In this document: positions 36,423-47,004 of the stretch, piece by piece
Numbering within the stretch: the first letter of the stretch is position 1
Layout: each line of letters begins with the position of its first letter
Assembly (NCBI GenBank): GCA_029237695.1
Contig: CM055280.1
Span: forward strand, 31,663,102 to 31,727,101
DNA from: Conchocele bisecta
Lineage: Eukaryota; Mollusca; Bivalvia; Lucinida; Thyasiridae
Length of the DNA stretch: 64,000 nucleotides
Reading direction: 5' to 3'
Translations under genes and position numbers: made by a program
Notes under the pieces: generated by a model
What the model was told of the DNA's origin: nothing
The model's input: only the letters and a program-made list of their open reading frames with translations
Databases searched by the model: none

Positions 36423-37303
36423 AGAGATATATATAGGCTAACATTTTTGTTGTGTAATTTTCCAGTACTTTCTCTTTTAGTACACATTTCTGGAGAGAGT
36501 TGGCAGATAGATTTACACTGACATTCTTTCTAACTACCAATTCCATGCTGCGAATGAAGTTGAATAAGTCATCTGATGGACGTTTAAGGCCACCCCTATC
36601 TTTTTTATCAAGCCATGTAGAATACTCATGGAAAGATCCCTCATTGCTACTTGACAGTAATTTCACACATGCTAACTTTTCATCCCGAATACTCGACTTC
36701 TTTATTTTGCTATACTTTTTTTTTGAGCGCGTGAACTATGTAGCCAGAAATGTAATAAAGCACCTTTTGATCTTGACTACCGAGATCTTTTTCATCCACA
36801 TCTGATATTTGCTTCATATGCTTTCCCAGTTGTTGAAAGAGGCAATTTATAATTTCAAGTAAGAATATTTGCATGAAGTCATTGATGCTGTCTTTATGTG
36901 GACAGTCATTGTTTTTCATGCTGTCTTGAATATCGCGCATAACGTCATCTGATCGAATTTTGTGGAAATTATTGAAAAACTTTTCTCTGTCGTGAGTTGT
37001 ATCCAAGTTGATTGGCTGTCTTGTTAGTTTATTAAATACAGACCTTAAACTTTCTTGTACCTCTGTATTATTTGCACAAAAGTCAGCAATAGCAGACATA
37101 GCAGGGGTAAATGTGGTATGAAGTGGATTTGATTTTATTTCACTGATGGCTCCATCATATGCGCACGGAAATATTATGTCATAAACACCATCTTCAATGA
37201 GTTGTGTAGGTTTTGGTGTCGGTTCACATGCTTGGCTCATTTCTTTATCCGGGACATTTTCTGCACATTTGGGTGATCTGTGCTCTGAAGCTGAAACATG
37301 TTT
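36423..37303 (-). CDS. Transposon-encoded protein, exon 2 (frameshifted at a poly-A run)
   Basis: The acceptor TGTTTCAG ends at about 37304. The frame then runs from CTTCAGAGCAC to 36710 and shows YYISGYIVHALKKK near its end. This kind of YI-GYI motif is found near the C terminus of P-element/THAP9-like transposases. A run of nine A at about 36715 breaks the frame. The next frame continues with KDRGGLKRPSDDLF, a typical follow-on block in the same proteins. It then reads through the terminal inverted repeat and stops in the flanking duplication, so the native C terminus is missing or the element was trimmed. No DDE catalytic core is obvious. Function as a transposase or accessory protein is inferred. 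Confidence 0.6.
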
Positions 37304-37311
37304 AATATGCA

Positions 37312-37510
37312 TTTATGTATGGCACGCCGTTCTTATATTTATTCCCGAAACAAGTTATCTACTAAACTTTACTAGATATCTTATATATTATATGAGATCT
37401 ACTAAAGTTTATAGATATATATTATATGAGATCTACTAAAGTTTATAAGATATCTTATATACTTTTTTATATAAGATATCTACTAAAGTTTAGTAGATAT
37501 CTTATAAACT
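37312..37510. repeat. AT-rich palindromic repeat related to 58472-58733
   Basis: TATGGCACGCCGTTC and ATTCCCGAAACAAG at the left match, inverted, the right end of the element at 58472-58733. Repeated AGATATCTTATA and TACTAAAGTTTA blocks follow and can fold on themselves. It lies in the intron of the transposon gene. Confidence 0.6.
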
Positions 37511-37659
37511 ATATGGTGGGTGGTGGGTGGGAGCATGCGATGGGTAAATTTAACGATCGGCGTTCATCTTGACTTTACCGGAATGCCGATTTACATGGTT
37601 TGGCCCTCATTTACCTACATTTCGGCGGCCCCTGGTACTTGAGAGCTAAATCCTGTTAT

Positions 37660-37945
37660 GTCCCATTAAGAAAGTAATATGATTAAAAGCTAATCGTATT
37701 GCTTTTGGGGTGAGCTAAGTGATTCTGGTGTGGCATGGACCTGGCACCAGGTCAGGATATTCTAATTTCAGGGCTGAATATATCTAAGGGTCCCAGGTTC
37801 GAATCTCGCAACACCCATAATTTTCGGTTTCATTGAGCATCTTTAAGACAACTTGTGAAAGCCTAGTCCTATAGTCTCGACAAGCAAGGTCCTTGAGCCA
37901 GTGCCGTTGTTAAATACAAGCAATTGGAACTCTGGGGGATGCCTA
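37660..37945 (+). repeat. SINE-like segment with a B box
   Basis: CCCAGGTTCGAATCTCG at about 37792 is a good pol III B box. The preceding CTAATTTCAGGGCTGAATAT recurs at 20568. A convincing A box is not visible. Confidence 0.35.
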
Positions 37946-38117
37946 TCCTATGTTTGGAATCAAACCCACACAAAGTTCCCTGCTGTACATGTACGTCATC
38001 GTGTCTTTCATATGCATCATGTCATTTATGTGTCCAGTGTGTGATAAAATATTTATATGTAAATGTCAAATGAGAATGGTAAACACAATAATACCTTGTT
38101 TTCTTCTAATAACAATT

Positions 38118-38325
38118 ATTGAAAGATGCATACCACACATAAATATTTTTTTTACAGAAATTAAATGGATACCTAATTTTGTAATCATTCCACATGTTGT
38201 GTTGTGTAAAATACAGTCACTTCTGATGTTGGAAACGTGTGAATGATTACAAAATTACGTATCTGTTTAATTTCCGTAAAAATATTGGTTTGCATAATGT
38301 GTGGGTATCCATCTTTAACACAAAA
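38118..38325. repeat. Foldback with about 75-bp arms inside the transposon intron
   Basis: AGATGCATACCACACA, AATATTTTTTTTACAGAAATT and CTAATTTTGTAATCATTC on the left are mirrored on the right (GAATGATTACAAAATTACG ... GTGTGGGTATCCATCT). Confidence 0.75.
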
Positions 38326-38511
38326 TTGTACAATTGTCAGAACATCGTCTTTGTATCCACCGTGAATTATCGTGTATATATATTTAATAGTAATATGATA
38401 AATAAATATGTATTGATACACCTATATTTTTGTTTGTCACTTTAATAAGGCCAGGTAACAATAATGTGTAGATGTGAGATGTTTCAAATAAATAAGAGGT
38501 TTCACAATGTA

Positions 38512-38760
38512 CGTACCTTTTACATGCAGTCCATGTTTCTTTGAGACATGGCCTCTGAATCCAGATATAGATTTTAGTTCCTTTGGACATTTTGGGCATA
38601 TATATATGCAAGTACTGTCATCAAACTTTGCACCTTTAGATTTGCGTCTGTTGCCAGTCTGTGTTGCAAAGTTCTCTGTCTCGTAATCTGTATACTCCTC
38701 CAACAGTAAATCCAAATTTATGTCATCATCATCCCATAGTATAAAGTCTGAAGAAGCCAT
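38512..38760 (-). CDS. Transposon-encoded protein, exon 1 with C2H2 zinc finger
   Basis: Starts at ATG 38760 (MASSDFILWDDDDINLDLLL), an acidic N terminus. It continues to one C2H2 finger: YICPKCPKEL, then GFRGHVSKKHGLH, spacing C-x2-C-x12-H-x4-H. The exon ends AAAG before the donor GTACGT at about 38511, phase 1, which matches the acceptor phase of exon 2 at 37303. The intron is about 1.2 kb. A finger at the N terminus is consistent with DNA binding to the element's ends. This is not a recognised host gene. Confidence 0.6.
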
Positions 38761-39120
38761 ATTGAAGCACAGCAGTCTATACTTGTGTGAACAAGATACT
38801 AAGTATAAAATGTACAGTAGTGTCAGCCTTCCTTGTGGTGTCCACTATATGACTACTTGATAGTATGCTGAAATTGTGCAGCCTACCTCAGTAACCCAGC
38901 ATATGCCTGGAGATAATTAACACAATTGAGAGTTAATTAATCCAGCCTGTATTGACCATATGTACATGTTGAAATGTACATATACATTACCATGAAACAT
39001 ACTTGTCACCAGATTGTACAATTAGAGCTAGTCACTTGAAATTACCAGCGTATCAGCCCGGCCTTAAATGACCTTGGCTGATGATGGGCGGTTAAACAAT
39101 TTAGAATCATTGGTGTTGGT

Positions 39121-39440
39121 GGAGAAATAAGTAAATGCCCACCAGAGTTGATCAAATTACGCAGGTTAACTGGAGTTCTGAATGTAAATTTCACCAAGTG
39201 TCAAGTTGGGAGTGCTTTAGAATCGTCTCATTTGAGGCCTACCGACTTGACATGTTGGTGAAGAAATAAGTAAATGCCCACCAGAGTTTATCAAATTATG
39301 CAGGTTTCACCAAGTGTCAAGTTGGGAGTGCTTTAGAATCGTCTCATTTGAGGCCTACCGACTTGACATGTTGGTGAAGAAATAAGTAAATGCCCACCAG
39401 AGTTTATCAAATTATGCAGGTTAACTGGAGTTCTGAATGT
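39121..39440. repeat. Three direct repeats of about 120 bp
   Basis: Units share GAAATAAGTAAATGCCCACC, GTGTCAAGTTGGGAGTGC and CGACTTGACATGTTGGTG. The middle unit lacks the AACTGGAGTTCTGAATGTAA block. A second duplicated block (TATTGCTGTTAATGTGGATG) lies at about 39490 and 39677. Confidence 0.85.
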
Positions 39441-39884
39441 AAATTCGTACGTTCATAAATGTTGTCACAGTTGGTTGTTTATGAAATAAGTATTGCTGTT
39501 AATGTGGATGTGATTTAAACTACGAGTCGCTCACGAAACGCAGTTTTACAGTCGTGCAGCCGACTATTGGTATGCAACGTCAATTGGTAAATTGGTATGC
39601 CGTGTTTTTTTGGGGGGTTGCATCATTGTATGATTTTATTTGTCGGTACGAAGTCAATTGGTTGTTTAAGAAATAAGTATTGCTGTTAATGTGGATGTGA
39701 TTTAAACTGCGAGTCGCTCACGAAACGCAGTTTTGCTAATCAAAATTATTTATGCGTCCTAGCAACTGACAGCGAGTGCGTAATCTCGCCGAGTCTCGCT
39801 ACAGGTTTGTCGACAGGAAGTGGCCACGAGAAAGTGCGTTATCTTGTCCAGCTTTCAATCTCCGTACGGCTATTTATATCTCTG

Positions 39885-40046
39885 CTAAGACTAAACATGC
39901 TAAAGATAGTAACGACTCAGTGGCCGTTGCAGTCACACAGATATAAACAGAGCATGCGCACTGGATGCTGGGGTTCAAGGAGTTCATGGAGATAGTGTCA
40001 ATTATATACGGGGTGTTGCCATAAGTATGTTTGTTAAAATACTACA
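39885..40046 (-). repeat. Gypsy 3' LTR, inner part
   Basis: Continues the LTR after the transposon, from CTAAGAC to TTAAAATACTACA. Compared with 44541-44693 there is one substitution and a 9-bp extra TAAACATGC. Confidence 0.92.
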
Positions 40047-40327
40047 TCTCGTCTGTTTTCAAAAAAGGAAAAAATAGAAAAACATTTAATGATACAAGTT
40101 TCCCGTTATTCTAACAGTTAAATATCTGTTACGTTCTGAAAAAACTTCTCAGTAATTTAGAGTTATACCGTAATAATCTTTATGACACCCTGGATATGCA
40201 GTCTGGAAAAAGCATGAACAATTGTCTATTTTCGCAGGTTTGTTCACACAGTTAATTGCGGTTATATAGAACATGTATACGTACATATCATTCATACAAC
40301 ATGCGCATGATCATCTCAATGTTCAAC

Positions 40328-40822
40328 TCATTTTGTCCACTGGTCTCCAGTGTACAATGTGTTTGGTTTGGATACTCTTCCTGATCTCGTCTTATACGGG
40401 GTCACAGTGGGCAATGTTCTCCTGGAAATTGGGTCATTAACCGGGGATGTCCGACCAAGCTTATCAGCAGGACATGAATGGTCAGTTTGGAAATTTCCAT
40501 CACTGAAGTTGTTATTCTGTTGCTGACCTGCATTGTCCTTGTGCAAGATAACGGACGGTGGGAGTTCATTGACATTATCCGCTGGTTCCCGTTCTTTATT
40601 TAGGAAGCGTCTATTTCGCCGATAAACACCACCTTGCTGCGTGCGGACGCTGTATGACCTATCACCGTGTTTCAAGGTAACGACGGCTGGTTCCCATACC
40701 TTGCCAAACTGTACTCTGACGCGGTCACCGACCTTCAGTACCGCGAGTGGAACAGATGTTTTGTCATAATAGACTTTCTGCGCGTTCTGCAATTTCAGCA
40801 TTTGATTTCGCGCGGATTTTGT
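40328..40822 (-). pseudogene. Gypsy integrase C-terminal domain fragment
   Basis: A minus-strand frame whose start resembles the integrase C-terminal region: VYYDKTSVPL, then a basic SH3-like block with VLKVGDRVRVQFGKVWEPA and VVTLKHGDRSY. This matches the layout after the Gypsy integrase core. It is offset from the core by a frame break near 40825 and ends about 280 bp before the 3' LTR. The product would bind DNA or chromatin during integration. The tail after about residue 70 is low complexity and polar. Not functional in this copy. Confidence 0.75.
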
Positions 40823-40824
40823 GT

Positions 40825-41270
40825 TTACGGCAGCGGTTCTAACTGCTTATTTGTCGATGGAAGGATTGATCTGAGACGTCTGCCTTGAAGCAATTGCGAA
40901 GGTGACAACCCACATTTTAGCGGCGTATTTCTGTATTCTAACAGCGGAATATATGGGTCCCGCCCATCTTCCTTTGCTTTCTGCAAAATGCGTTTTGCGA
41001 TCGATACATATTTCTCGCTGAGGCCGTTCGATGCTGGATAATTCGGACTTGACGTTTCATGAATGAAATTCCACTCCTTAGCGAAATTCGCGAATAGCTC
41101 AGATGAGAACTGCGGTCCATTATCTGATTTTAAACGCTCAGGAATGCCAAGTCGCCCGAAATGAACTTTGAGTTTCCGTATGACCGTAATACTTTTCGTG
41201 TCTGGCAGCAAGTCTACTTCGAAATGTCTGCTGTATGCGTCAACAATGACCAAGAAATTTGTACCGTCCC
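40825..41270 (-). pseudogene. Gypsy integrase catalytic core fragment
   Basis: A minus-strand frame with the D,D,E core of retroviral-type integrases: Asp in VIVDAYSRHF, Asp in LKSDNGPQF and Glu in ASNGLSEKYV. All three acidic residues are present. The frame is broken at both sides, near 41265 against the upstream RNase H/zinc-binding frame and near 40825 against the C-terminal fragment. The domain would insert the cDNA into host DNA. Given the breaks, this copy cannot make a full polyprotein. Confidence 0.88.
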
Positions 41271-42245
41271 AGTTAAATAGGTCACATGCGGTATACTGCC
41301 AAGGCCTCTGGGCACGTCATGGGGTTTTAGTGGCTGTTTAGCGTTAGAGTTTCTGTGGCGTAAACAAATACTGCAAGTGACGACATGCTCCGTAATCTCG
41401 GCTGTCATTTTAGGCCAAAACATAATGTCCCTCGCACGTCTCACAGTCTTTTCCGTGCCTATATGCCCAATGTGCACAGCGTCAATCATTTCCTGTCGTA
41501 AGGACTTTGGAATGACAATTGTCTGACCCCTGAATATAATGTCGTTTTCACAGGATAGTTCATCTCTGTGATTCCAGTACTCCAGTACAGATTTCGGACA
41601 TTCACGTCTGTTGCTAGGCCAACCAAACAAAATGGCATGTTTCAGCGTTTGTAGCTGTGTGTCGTCTTGTGTTGCAAGTCTTACCAGCTGTAACTTCTGG
41701 ACACTAATTGGGAGACCTGTCAGAACAGTATGTACGTGCATGTCCAACCCTTCGATCAAGTCTGGATAAGTGTTGTCTGAGTAATTCCGTGACAATGTGT
41801 CTGCTAACAGAATATTCTTACCAGGTACGTGCACGACGTCAATGTCATACTGCTGAAGGGCTAAACGGATTCTTTGCAGTCTGGGTGGACAGCTATGTAG
41901 GGGTTTCTTCATGATTGACACTATTGGCTTGTGATCTGACTCGACTATTGTATGTCTGCCATAACAATACTGTTTAAATCGAGTGCAGCCGAAGTATATG
42001 GCCAAAAGCTCATTCTCAATTTGACTAAAGTTCACCTCTGTCTGTGTCAGCGTTTTTGAGGCAAACGCGATTGGTTTCCCGTCTTGGAGACATGCAACCC
42101 CCAACCCCTTTGACGATGCGTCGACTTGTAGCTTCAGGGGTTTCGTTGGGTCAAAGTAAGTCAGTACTGGGGCTTGCGTAATGACGGATTTTACCTTGAC
42201 AAAGGCTATGTCCTGTGCACAGTCCCAGACAAATGCTACGTCCTT
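41271..42245 (-). pseudogene. Gypsy RNase H and integrase zinc-binding fragment
   Basis: A minus-strand frame beginning at the connection region. It holds the RNase H segment (LQVDASSKGLGVACLQDGKP, then ENELLAI and VESDHKPIVSI, then LLADTLSRN). An integrase HHCC zinc finger follows: HIGHIGTEKTVRRAR with CSICLRH. The frame is shifted relative to the RT fragment at an A-rich site near 42245 and to the integrase core near 41265. Order and spacing fit Ty3/Gypsy pol. Confidence 0.9.
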
Positions 42246-42655
42246 TTTCAATAAGGAAGGCACGCATGGGACTAGTCAGTTCTGCTAGATTTGGCGCGAA
42301 TTTAGTCAAGTACGTTATCATGCCGAGTAACGTCTCGAGTTCCGACCGAGTTTCCGGTGTTTTCATGGCTTGTATCGCGGAGATTTTCTCGGGATCTGGC
42401 TTCAGACCCTCTGGGCTAATGATGTGTCCAAAGTATTTGACTTCAGGCAAACCAATGGCACACTTGTCGGGGTTAAACCTAACGCCCTTTTCGCGAGCAC
42501 GTTGGAGTACGTTTCTCAAACTTTCGTCATGCTCGGCTTTTGTTCTTCCGAAGACCAAGACGTCATCGACAATTGACGTCACACCGGGCATGTCGCCAAA
42601 GAATTCGTCTATCTTTCTTTGGAACACGTCTTGCGAACTGCGTAAACCCATCGGT
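42246..42655 (-). pseudogene. Gypsy reverse transcriptase, palm/thumb fragment
   Basis: A minus-strand frame with SSQDVFQRKIDEFFGD, the catalytic VDD box in TSIVDDVLVFG, and the following VKYFGHIISPEGLKPDPEKI and LLGMITYLTKFAPNL blocks, all standard for Gypsy RT. The preceding RT fingers are in another frame; a small insertion near 42650 breaks continuity. The enzyme would copy the element RNA into DNA. Confidence 0.9.
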
Positions 42656-44317
42656 ATAATCTCAAGTATCGGTAACGTCCTAGCGGCGTCATAAATGTTG
42701 TGAGTTTTGACGCTGCTTCCGTTAATTTGATTGCGTAATAGCCCTTTGTGGCGTCAAGAACACTGAAGTATTTGGCGCCCGTTAATTGGCCAATTACGTC
42801 ATCTAACGTACGCATAGGATAATGCGAACGTCGTATGTTGTCGTTCAATGCCTTGGGGTCTAAACAAATCCGTAGTTTCCCCGCTTTCGGCTTTTCGACG
42901 CAAACTAACGCGTTTACCCATTCGGTGGGCTCCGTTACCTTCTTGATTATTTGCTTTTTCTCCATTGATTGCAACTCTTTTTTAAGTCTGTCTTGCAATG
43001 CAATGGGAATTCGTCGCGGTGGACAAACCACGAGAACGGCATCTGGTTCGAGATGCAGAGCGCATGTGCCAGGAAATAGGCCAATGCCTTTGAATAAGTC
43101 ACCGTATTCTGCTACAACGGTAGCCTTGTCTAACCCGTATCGTTCATCAATGGAATTCCGACTGTGTTTATCAATGGAATAGGTCAACTGCAGTAACCCG
43201 AGGTCAAGCGATGTCTGCAGAGATAACAGTTCCGTAGTAACTGATTTGGACGCGTGGCGGCATTCTAATTTTAGCTTGCCTACAACGGACAGCTGATCAC
43301 CTGTGTACGACGTAAGTGTGTTCGCTGGGGGTAGCAAGGGACCAATAATGTTCAACTTTCTATAGGCGGAGAGAGGCATTATATTTACTTGGGATCCGGT
43401 ATCAATCTTAAAATCAACAGGCGTTTGGGAAGGGCCAATGGTCAGAGTGATAAACGCTGTATCAGGTTGAGAATCAAAACCACTCACCGTGTACACATAG
43501 AAGTCTTCTCTGTCACTGTCATTGTTATCCGACTGATCATCGACATAATTGTCACTGTTTTGGCACTCATTTGTCACTAAATGTACTCGCTTCTTAGAGC
43601 GACAGACACTTGAGAAGTGGTCATGTTTTTTACAATGGTAACAAACAGCTCCTTTCGCTGGACAATGTGATCTGTTAGTATGTTTATTCTGTCTGCAATT
43701 TCCGCATATTGTCGAGGAAAACCTCTGTCGTTGTTTGGACGGCCCTGGTGTCGGTTTTCTGGACTCATGTGGCGGCTGTCGATTGCTCGGCGTCCATTTC
43801 CATCGGATGTGATGTACTTCCTGCTGCTCCATAGACTTGATTTGTTGCCGGGAATATTCGAAAGAGTGTCCGATCTGGATAGCACGGTCTAACGTCAAGT
43901 CGGCTCCTTCATTTATTAATTTTTCGCGGATTTTCGGAGAGCTGGTGCCGAACACAATGCAGTCTCGCACCATTTCGTCCTGCTTGTCGCCGAAATTGCA
44001 GTCTCTGGCGCTGATCTTCAGTCGGGTGACGTAAGAGTCAATTGTGTCGTCGTTTTGCATTTGATTGTAAAACTTGTATCTGGCGAATATAGGATTTAAT
44101 TTCGGCTGTACAAAGTTCTGAAATTTCTCGTAATACGTATCAATACGATTCGCCTCGTCGGCACCAATGTCCTTCCACGAGCTGTGGATCTCTCTGCCCT
44201 CGTCGCCGACCCAGAGAAGCAAATATGCTATTTGTTCTCCTTCTGATTTGTCCTTCAGTGGACCTTGGAACATGAGTTTCGTATGTCGTACGAACTTCTC
44301 CCAGGCGTCGGGAAGAT
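42656..44317 (-). pseudogene. Gypsy gag, protease and RT N-terminal fragment
   Basis: The longest minus-strand frame of the element. Its first part is a capsid-like gag. Two zinc knuckles follow around residue 190-225 (CGNCRQNKHTNRSHC, then CYHCKKHDHFSSVC, the latter a perfect CX2CX4HX4C). An aspartic protease then carries DTGSQVNIMP, and RT begins with KAGKLRICLDPKALNDNIRR and YFSVLDATKGYYAIKL. Gag and pol share one frame, as I recall for Steamer-like elements. The gag start lies upstream (about 44370) in a different frame, so the N terminus is also broken near 44320. Confidence 0.9.
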
Positions 44318-44423
44318 TTGGAACTCTTCCAGTTCATGTGTGGCGGTTGCAAGCCACTTAATTCCATTCTCACTGAAATGTGACAAGTACGGAATGTTCC
44401 TGTAGTGTGGCGTCGAATCCACT

Positions 44424-44441
44424 ATCCCATTTCTGACACCA
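44424..44441 (-). other. Gypsy primer binding site
   Basis: TGGTGTCAGAAATGGGAT on the minus strand, directly inside the 5' LTR. From memory it complements the 3' end of tRNA-Leu with one mismatch (A for G). Confidence 0.8.
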
Positions 44442-44693
44442 TGTTGTATACCCTGTATTGAGGGTGTGTGAGCCTTAGTTTAACCACTGAGCTGTGGGTT
44501 GAGTGAAACAACAAGACGTGTTTACTGCTTGGATATATTACTAAGACTAAAGATAGTAACGACTCAGTGGCCGTTGCAGTCACACAGATATAAACAGAGC
44601 ATGCGCACTGGATGCTGGGGTTCAAGGAGTTCATGGAGATAGTGTCAATTATATACAGGGTGTTGCCATAAGTATGTTTGTTAAAATACTACA
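44442..44693 (-). repeat. Gypsy 5' LTR
   Basis: On the plus strand it begins TGTTGTATACC and ends AAAATACTACA, so TG...CA in both readings. It is followed by ATTTG, which matches the five bases before 36316. It is the uninterrupted reference for the split LTR at the left. Confidence 0.95.
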
Positions 44694-44698
44694 ATTTG

Positions 44699-45740
44699 TA
44701 AACATGTTTTCCTCTTGATTCGTGTTTGTAGTGACGTGCGACCCATTACATATTACATGATAGGTGATTTTCGTTTCACGATGTGGGTGAACATAATTTT
44801 GTCGTTCGTGAAGGTTTATATTTAGGTTTGAGGCGGCTTTCAGCTGCGCCGAAAACCTATTGTATTCGTTGTTTTGTTTTTAGGTTTGAGGAATTTGATT
44901 CCTCAAACCTTTTGTTTTCGTTGGTTTTTTTTTTCTTCTTATTCAGCCGTCGGGACTACAGCCCAAACCGCTTGTCGGATCGACTTCAAATTTTGTATGC
45001 CGATTTGTATCAACTGTGAGACGAGAATAACGCAATTTTCAGAATTATCATGACGTCACTTTCCACGAAACCGGAAGTGACGTCATATATCATATAATGT
45101 CCTATAACTTCCACATTTTTCAACCGATTTCAAAAATTCTTTTTGTATTCGAAAGCTGCGAGAAATCACTATCTTCACTTGCCTGGCCGTTATTGGCTAT
45201 CTGCTCAAATGAGAGAGCTATTGACATGTGAAGTTGAGAAAAATGAAAAAAATCAACAATTTCGGATTTTCTTTTTTATTTTAACGGGTGGTCTTCGAAA
45301 ACAGTTTCCAATTTGTACAGTAATCTCAGCAACATAATTTTTTGACAGCGTGACGCGGGACATTCATCCGCACAAAAGATGATACTTTTCAGAGCTATAG
45401 CTTGAAGAGTTCCGATTCTATTGCCTTTCAAACTTGGACGGTTTTTTTTTCAATTTTTCAAATTTGAAATGTTCATAACTTTGTTATTATCTAACCGATT
45501 TCAAATATTTTTTTTCCATTAAAAAGCCAACAAAATTCTCTATCTCCGCTTCCCTGGTAGTTTTTGGCTATCTGCCCAAATGAGAGAGTTGTAGGCATTT
45601 GAAGTTTGGTTCTTTCATTTTTTTAAATTTGAAATGGTCATAACTTTTTTATTATTCAACCGATTTCAAATATTTTTTTTCCATTAAAAAGGCAATACAA
45701 TTCTCTATCTCCGCATCGCTGGTAGTTTTTAGCTATCTGC
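44699..45740. repeat. Diverged copies of the GTCGGATCGACTTCAAATTT repeat
   Basis: 44815-44930 contains a perfect hairpin AGGTTTGAGGAATT with its inverse. From 44937 the sequence follows the same order as the 1.4-kb repeats to the right (AACCGCTTGTCGGATCGACT, GTGACGTCATA, AACCGATTTCAAAAATTCTT), but more diverged and with internal duplications of AACTTTTTTATTATTCAACC type. No gene. Confidence 0.7.
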
Positions 45741-46937
45741 TCAAATGAGAGAGCTACATGCATTTGAAGTTTGACAGCGTCACGTTAAAACTTCAAATTT
45801 TGCATGCCGATTCGGATCAAGTGTGAGCAGAGACTCAGAGATTTTCAGAAATCTCTTAATGCCACTTTCCACGAAAGCGGAAGTGACGTCATACTTTCTA
45901 TAACTTCCTTATTTTCCAACCGATTTAAAAAATTCTTTTTGCATTGGAAAGCTGACAAAATTCTCTATCTCGAACTTGCTGACAGTTCTTGGCTATCTGG
46001 TCAAATAAGAGAGCTATAGGGATTTGAAGTTGAAAAATGTACATACTTTTCAACGATTTTGCCGATTTTTTGCCGAATTTCGGCTGATAACGGGTGGTCT
46101 TTGCAAACGTTTTCCAATTTGTACAGTAATGTCAGCAACATAATTTCTTTCCAGTGTGATAGGGGAGTGTCAGGCGCATAAAAGATGATAATTTTCAGAG
46201 CTCTATCTTGACTACTTCCGGTTCTATTGGATGTCAAAGATGAACGTCTTTTTTGCAAGTTTTCAAAATAGAGCAAACGGATGTGACGTCAGCTTCGTTA
46301 TTTATCAATAGATTTCAAAATTTCTTGCTGCGGTCGATATTTCAGTCCTTTAGCTAAAACTTTCCCGCTTTGTGCCCGGCCTATGGTGAAAAACAAACGA
46401 AAACTTCACTGGCGGAATATTGCACATATGTAATTTCCGTTTTATTAGGTGTATTTACAAATGGCGTAAACTGCAATTTAGGGGCGATAACTATCGAAAA
46501 ATAATCATCCGCTGACTTACGGGCTCCCTCCATCTACACCAAACCGCTGGTCAGATCGACTTTAAATTTTGCATGCCGATTCGGATCAAGTGTGAGCAGA
46601 GACTCAGAGATTTTCAGATATCTGTTAATGCTACTTTCCACGAAAACGGAAGTAACGTCATACTTCCTATAACTTCCTTATTTTCCAACCGATTTCAAAA
46701 ATTCTTGTCAGCAACATAATTTCTTGCCAGGGTGATAGGGGAGTGTCAGCCGCATGGAAGATGATAATTTTCAGAGCTATATCTTGACTACTTACGGCTC
46801 TATTCGATGTCAAAGATGAACGTATTTTTCAAGTTTTCAAAATAGAGCAAACGGATGTGACGTCAGCTTCGTTATTTATCATTCGATTTCAATTGTTTTT
46901 GCTGTAGTCGATATTTCTGTCCTTTAGCTAAAACTTT

Positions 46938-47004
46938 GGCTGAGGATCGAACCCGGTATCCCTCGCTCCGAGCCCATCGCTCTACCTCTAAGCTAACAGG
47001 CCCC
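46938..47004 (-). repeat. tRNA-like segment in repeat unit 1
   Basis: On the minus strand: GGGGCCTGTTAGCTTAGAGG, then TAGAGC, then the B box CCGGGTTCGATCCTC. A-box and B-box spacing is tRNA-like but stems are imperfect. Probably the pol III head of a SINE. Confidence 0.65.

Larger units (their letters stand above)
36422..39884 (-). mobile_element. 3463-bp DNA transposon inside the Gypsy LTR
   Basis: Terminal inverted repeats: CAGAGATATATATAGGC at the left, and CAGAGATATAAATAGCC read from the right end. The 7-bp target duplication CTAAGAC is present on both sides (36415-36421, 39885-39891). The uninterrupted LTR at 44442-44693 supplies the empty site. Inside are a two-exon minus-strand gene (C2H2 finger plus a C-terminal domain), a foldback at 38118-38325 and three roughly 120-bp direct repeats at 39121-39440. 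CAGAG termini would suit hAT (YARNG) but hAT duplicates 8 bp. The C-terminal protein motif is more like P-element/THAP9-type transposases. I leave the superfamily open. Confidence 0.88.
36316..44693 (-). mobile_element. Gypsy LTR retrotransposon with a DNA transposon in its 3' LTR
   Basis: The element lies on the minus strand. LTRs are 44442-44693 (252 bp, the 5' LTR) and 36316-36421 plus 39885-40046 (the 3' LTR, split by a 3463-bp insertion). The 5-bp host duplication ATTTG flanks both outer ends (36311-36315 and 44694-44698). The primer site reads TGGTGTCAGAAATGGGAT on the minus strand at 44441-44424; it is one base off the tRNA-Leu-type site I recall. Domain order is gag, protease, RT, RNase H, integrase. 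LTRs differ by about three substitutions and a 9-bp insertion, so insertion is fairly recent. At least five frame breaks disrupt gag-pol. Two zinc knuckles and the tRNA-Leu site suggest the Mag/Steamer-like lineage; that is inference. Confidence 0.92.

Noticed and set aside
42215..43182. Plus-strand frames of 115-159 residues
   Set aside because: Antisense shadows of the Gypsy pol gene.
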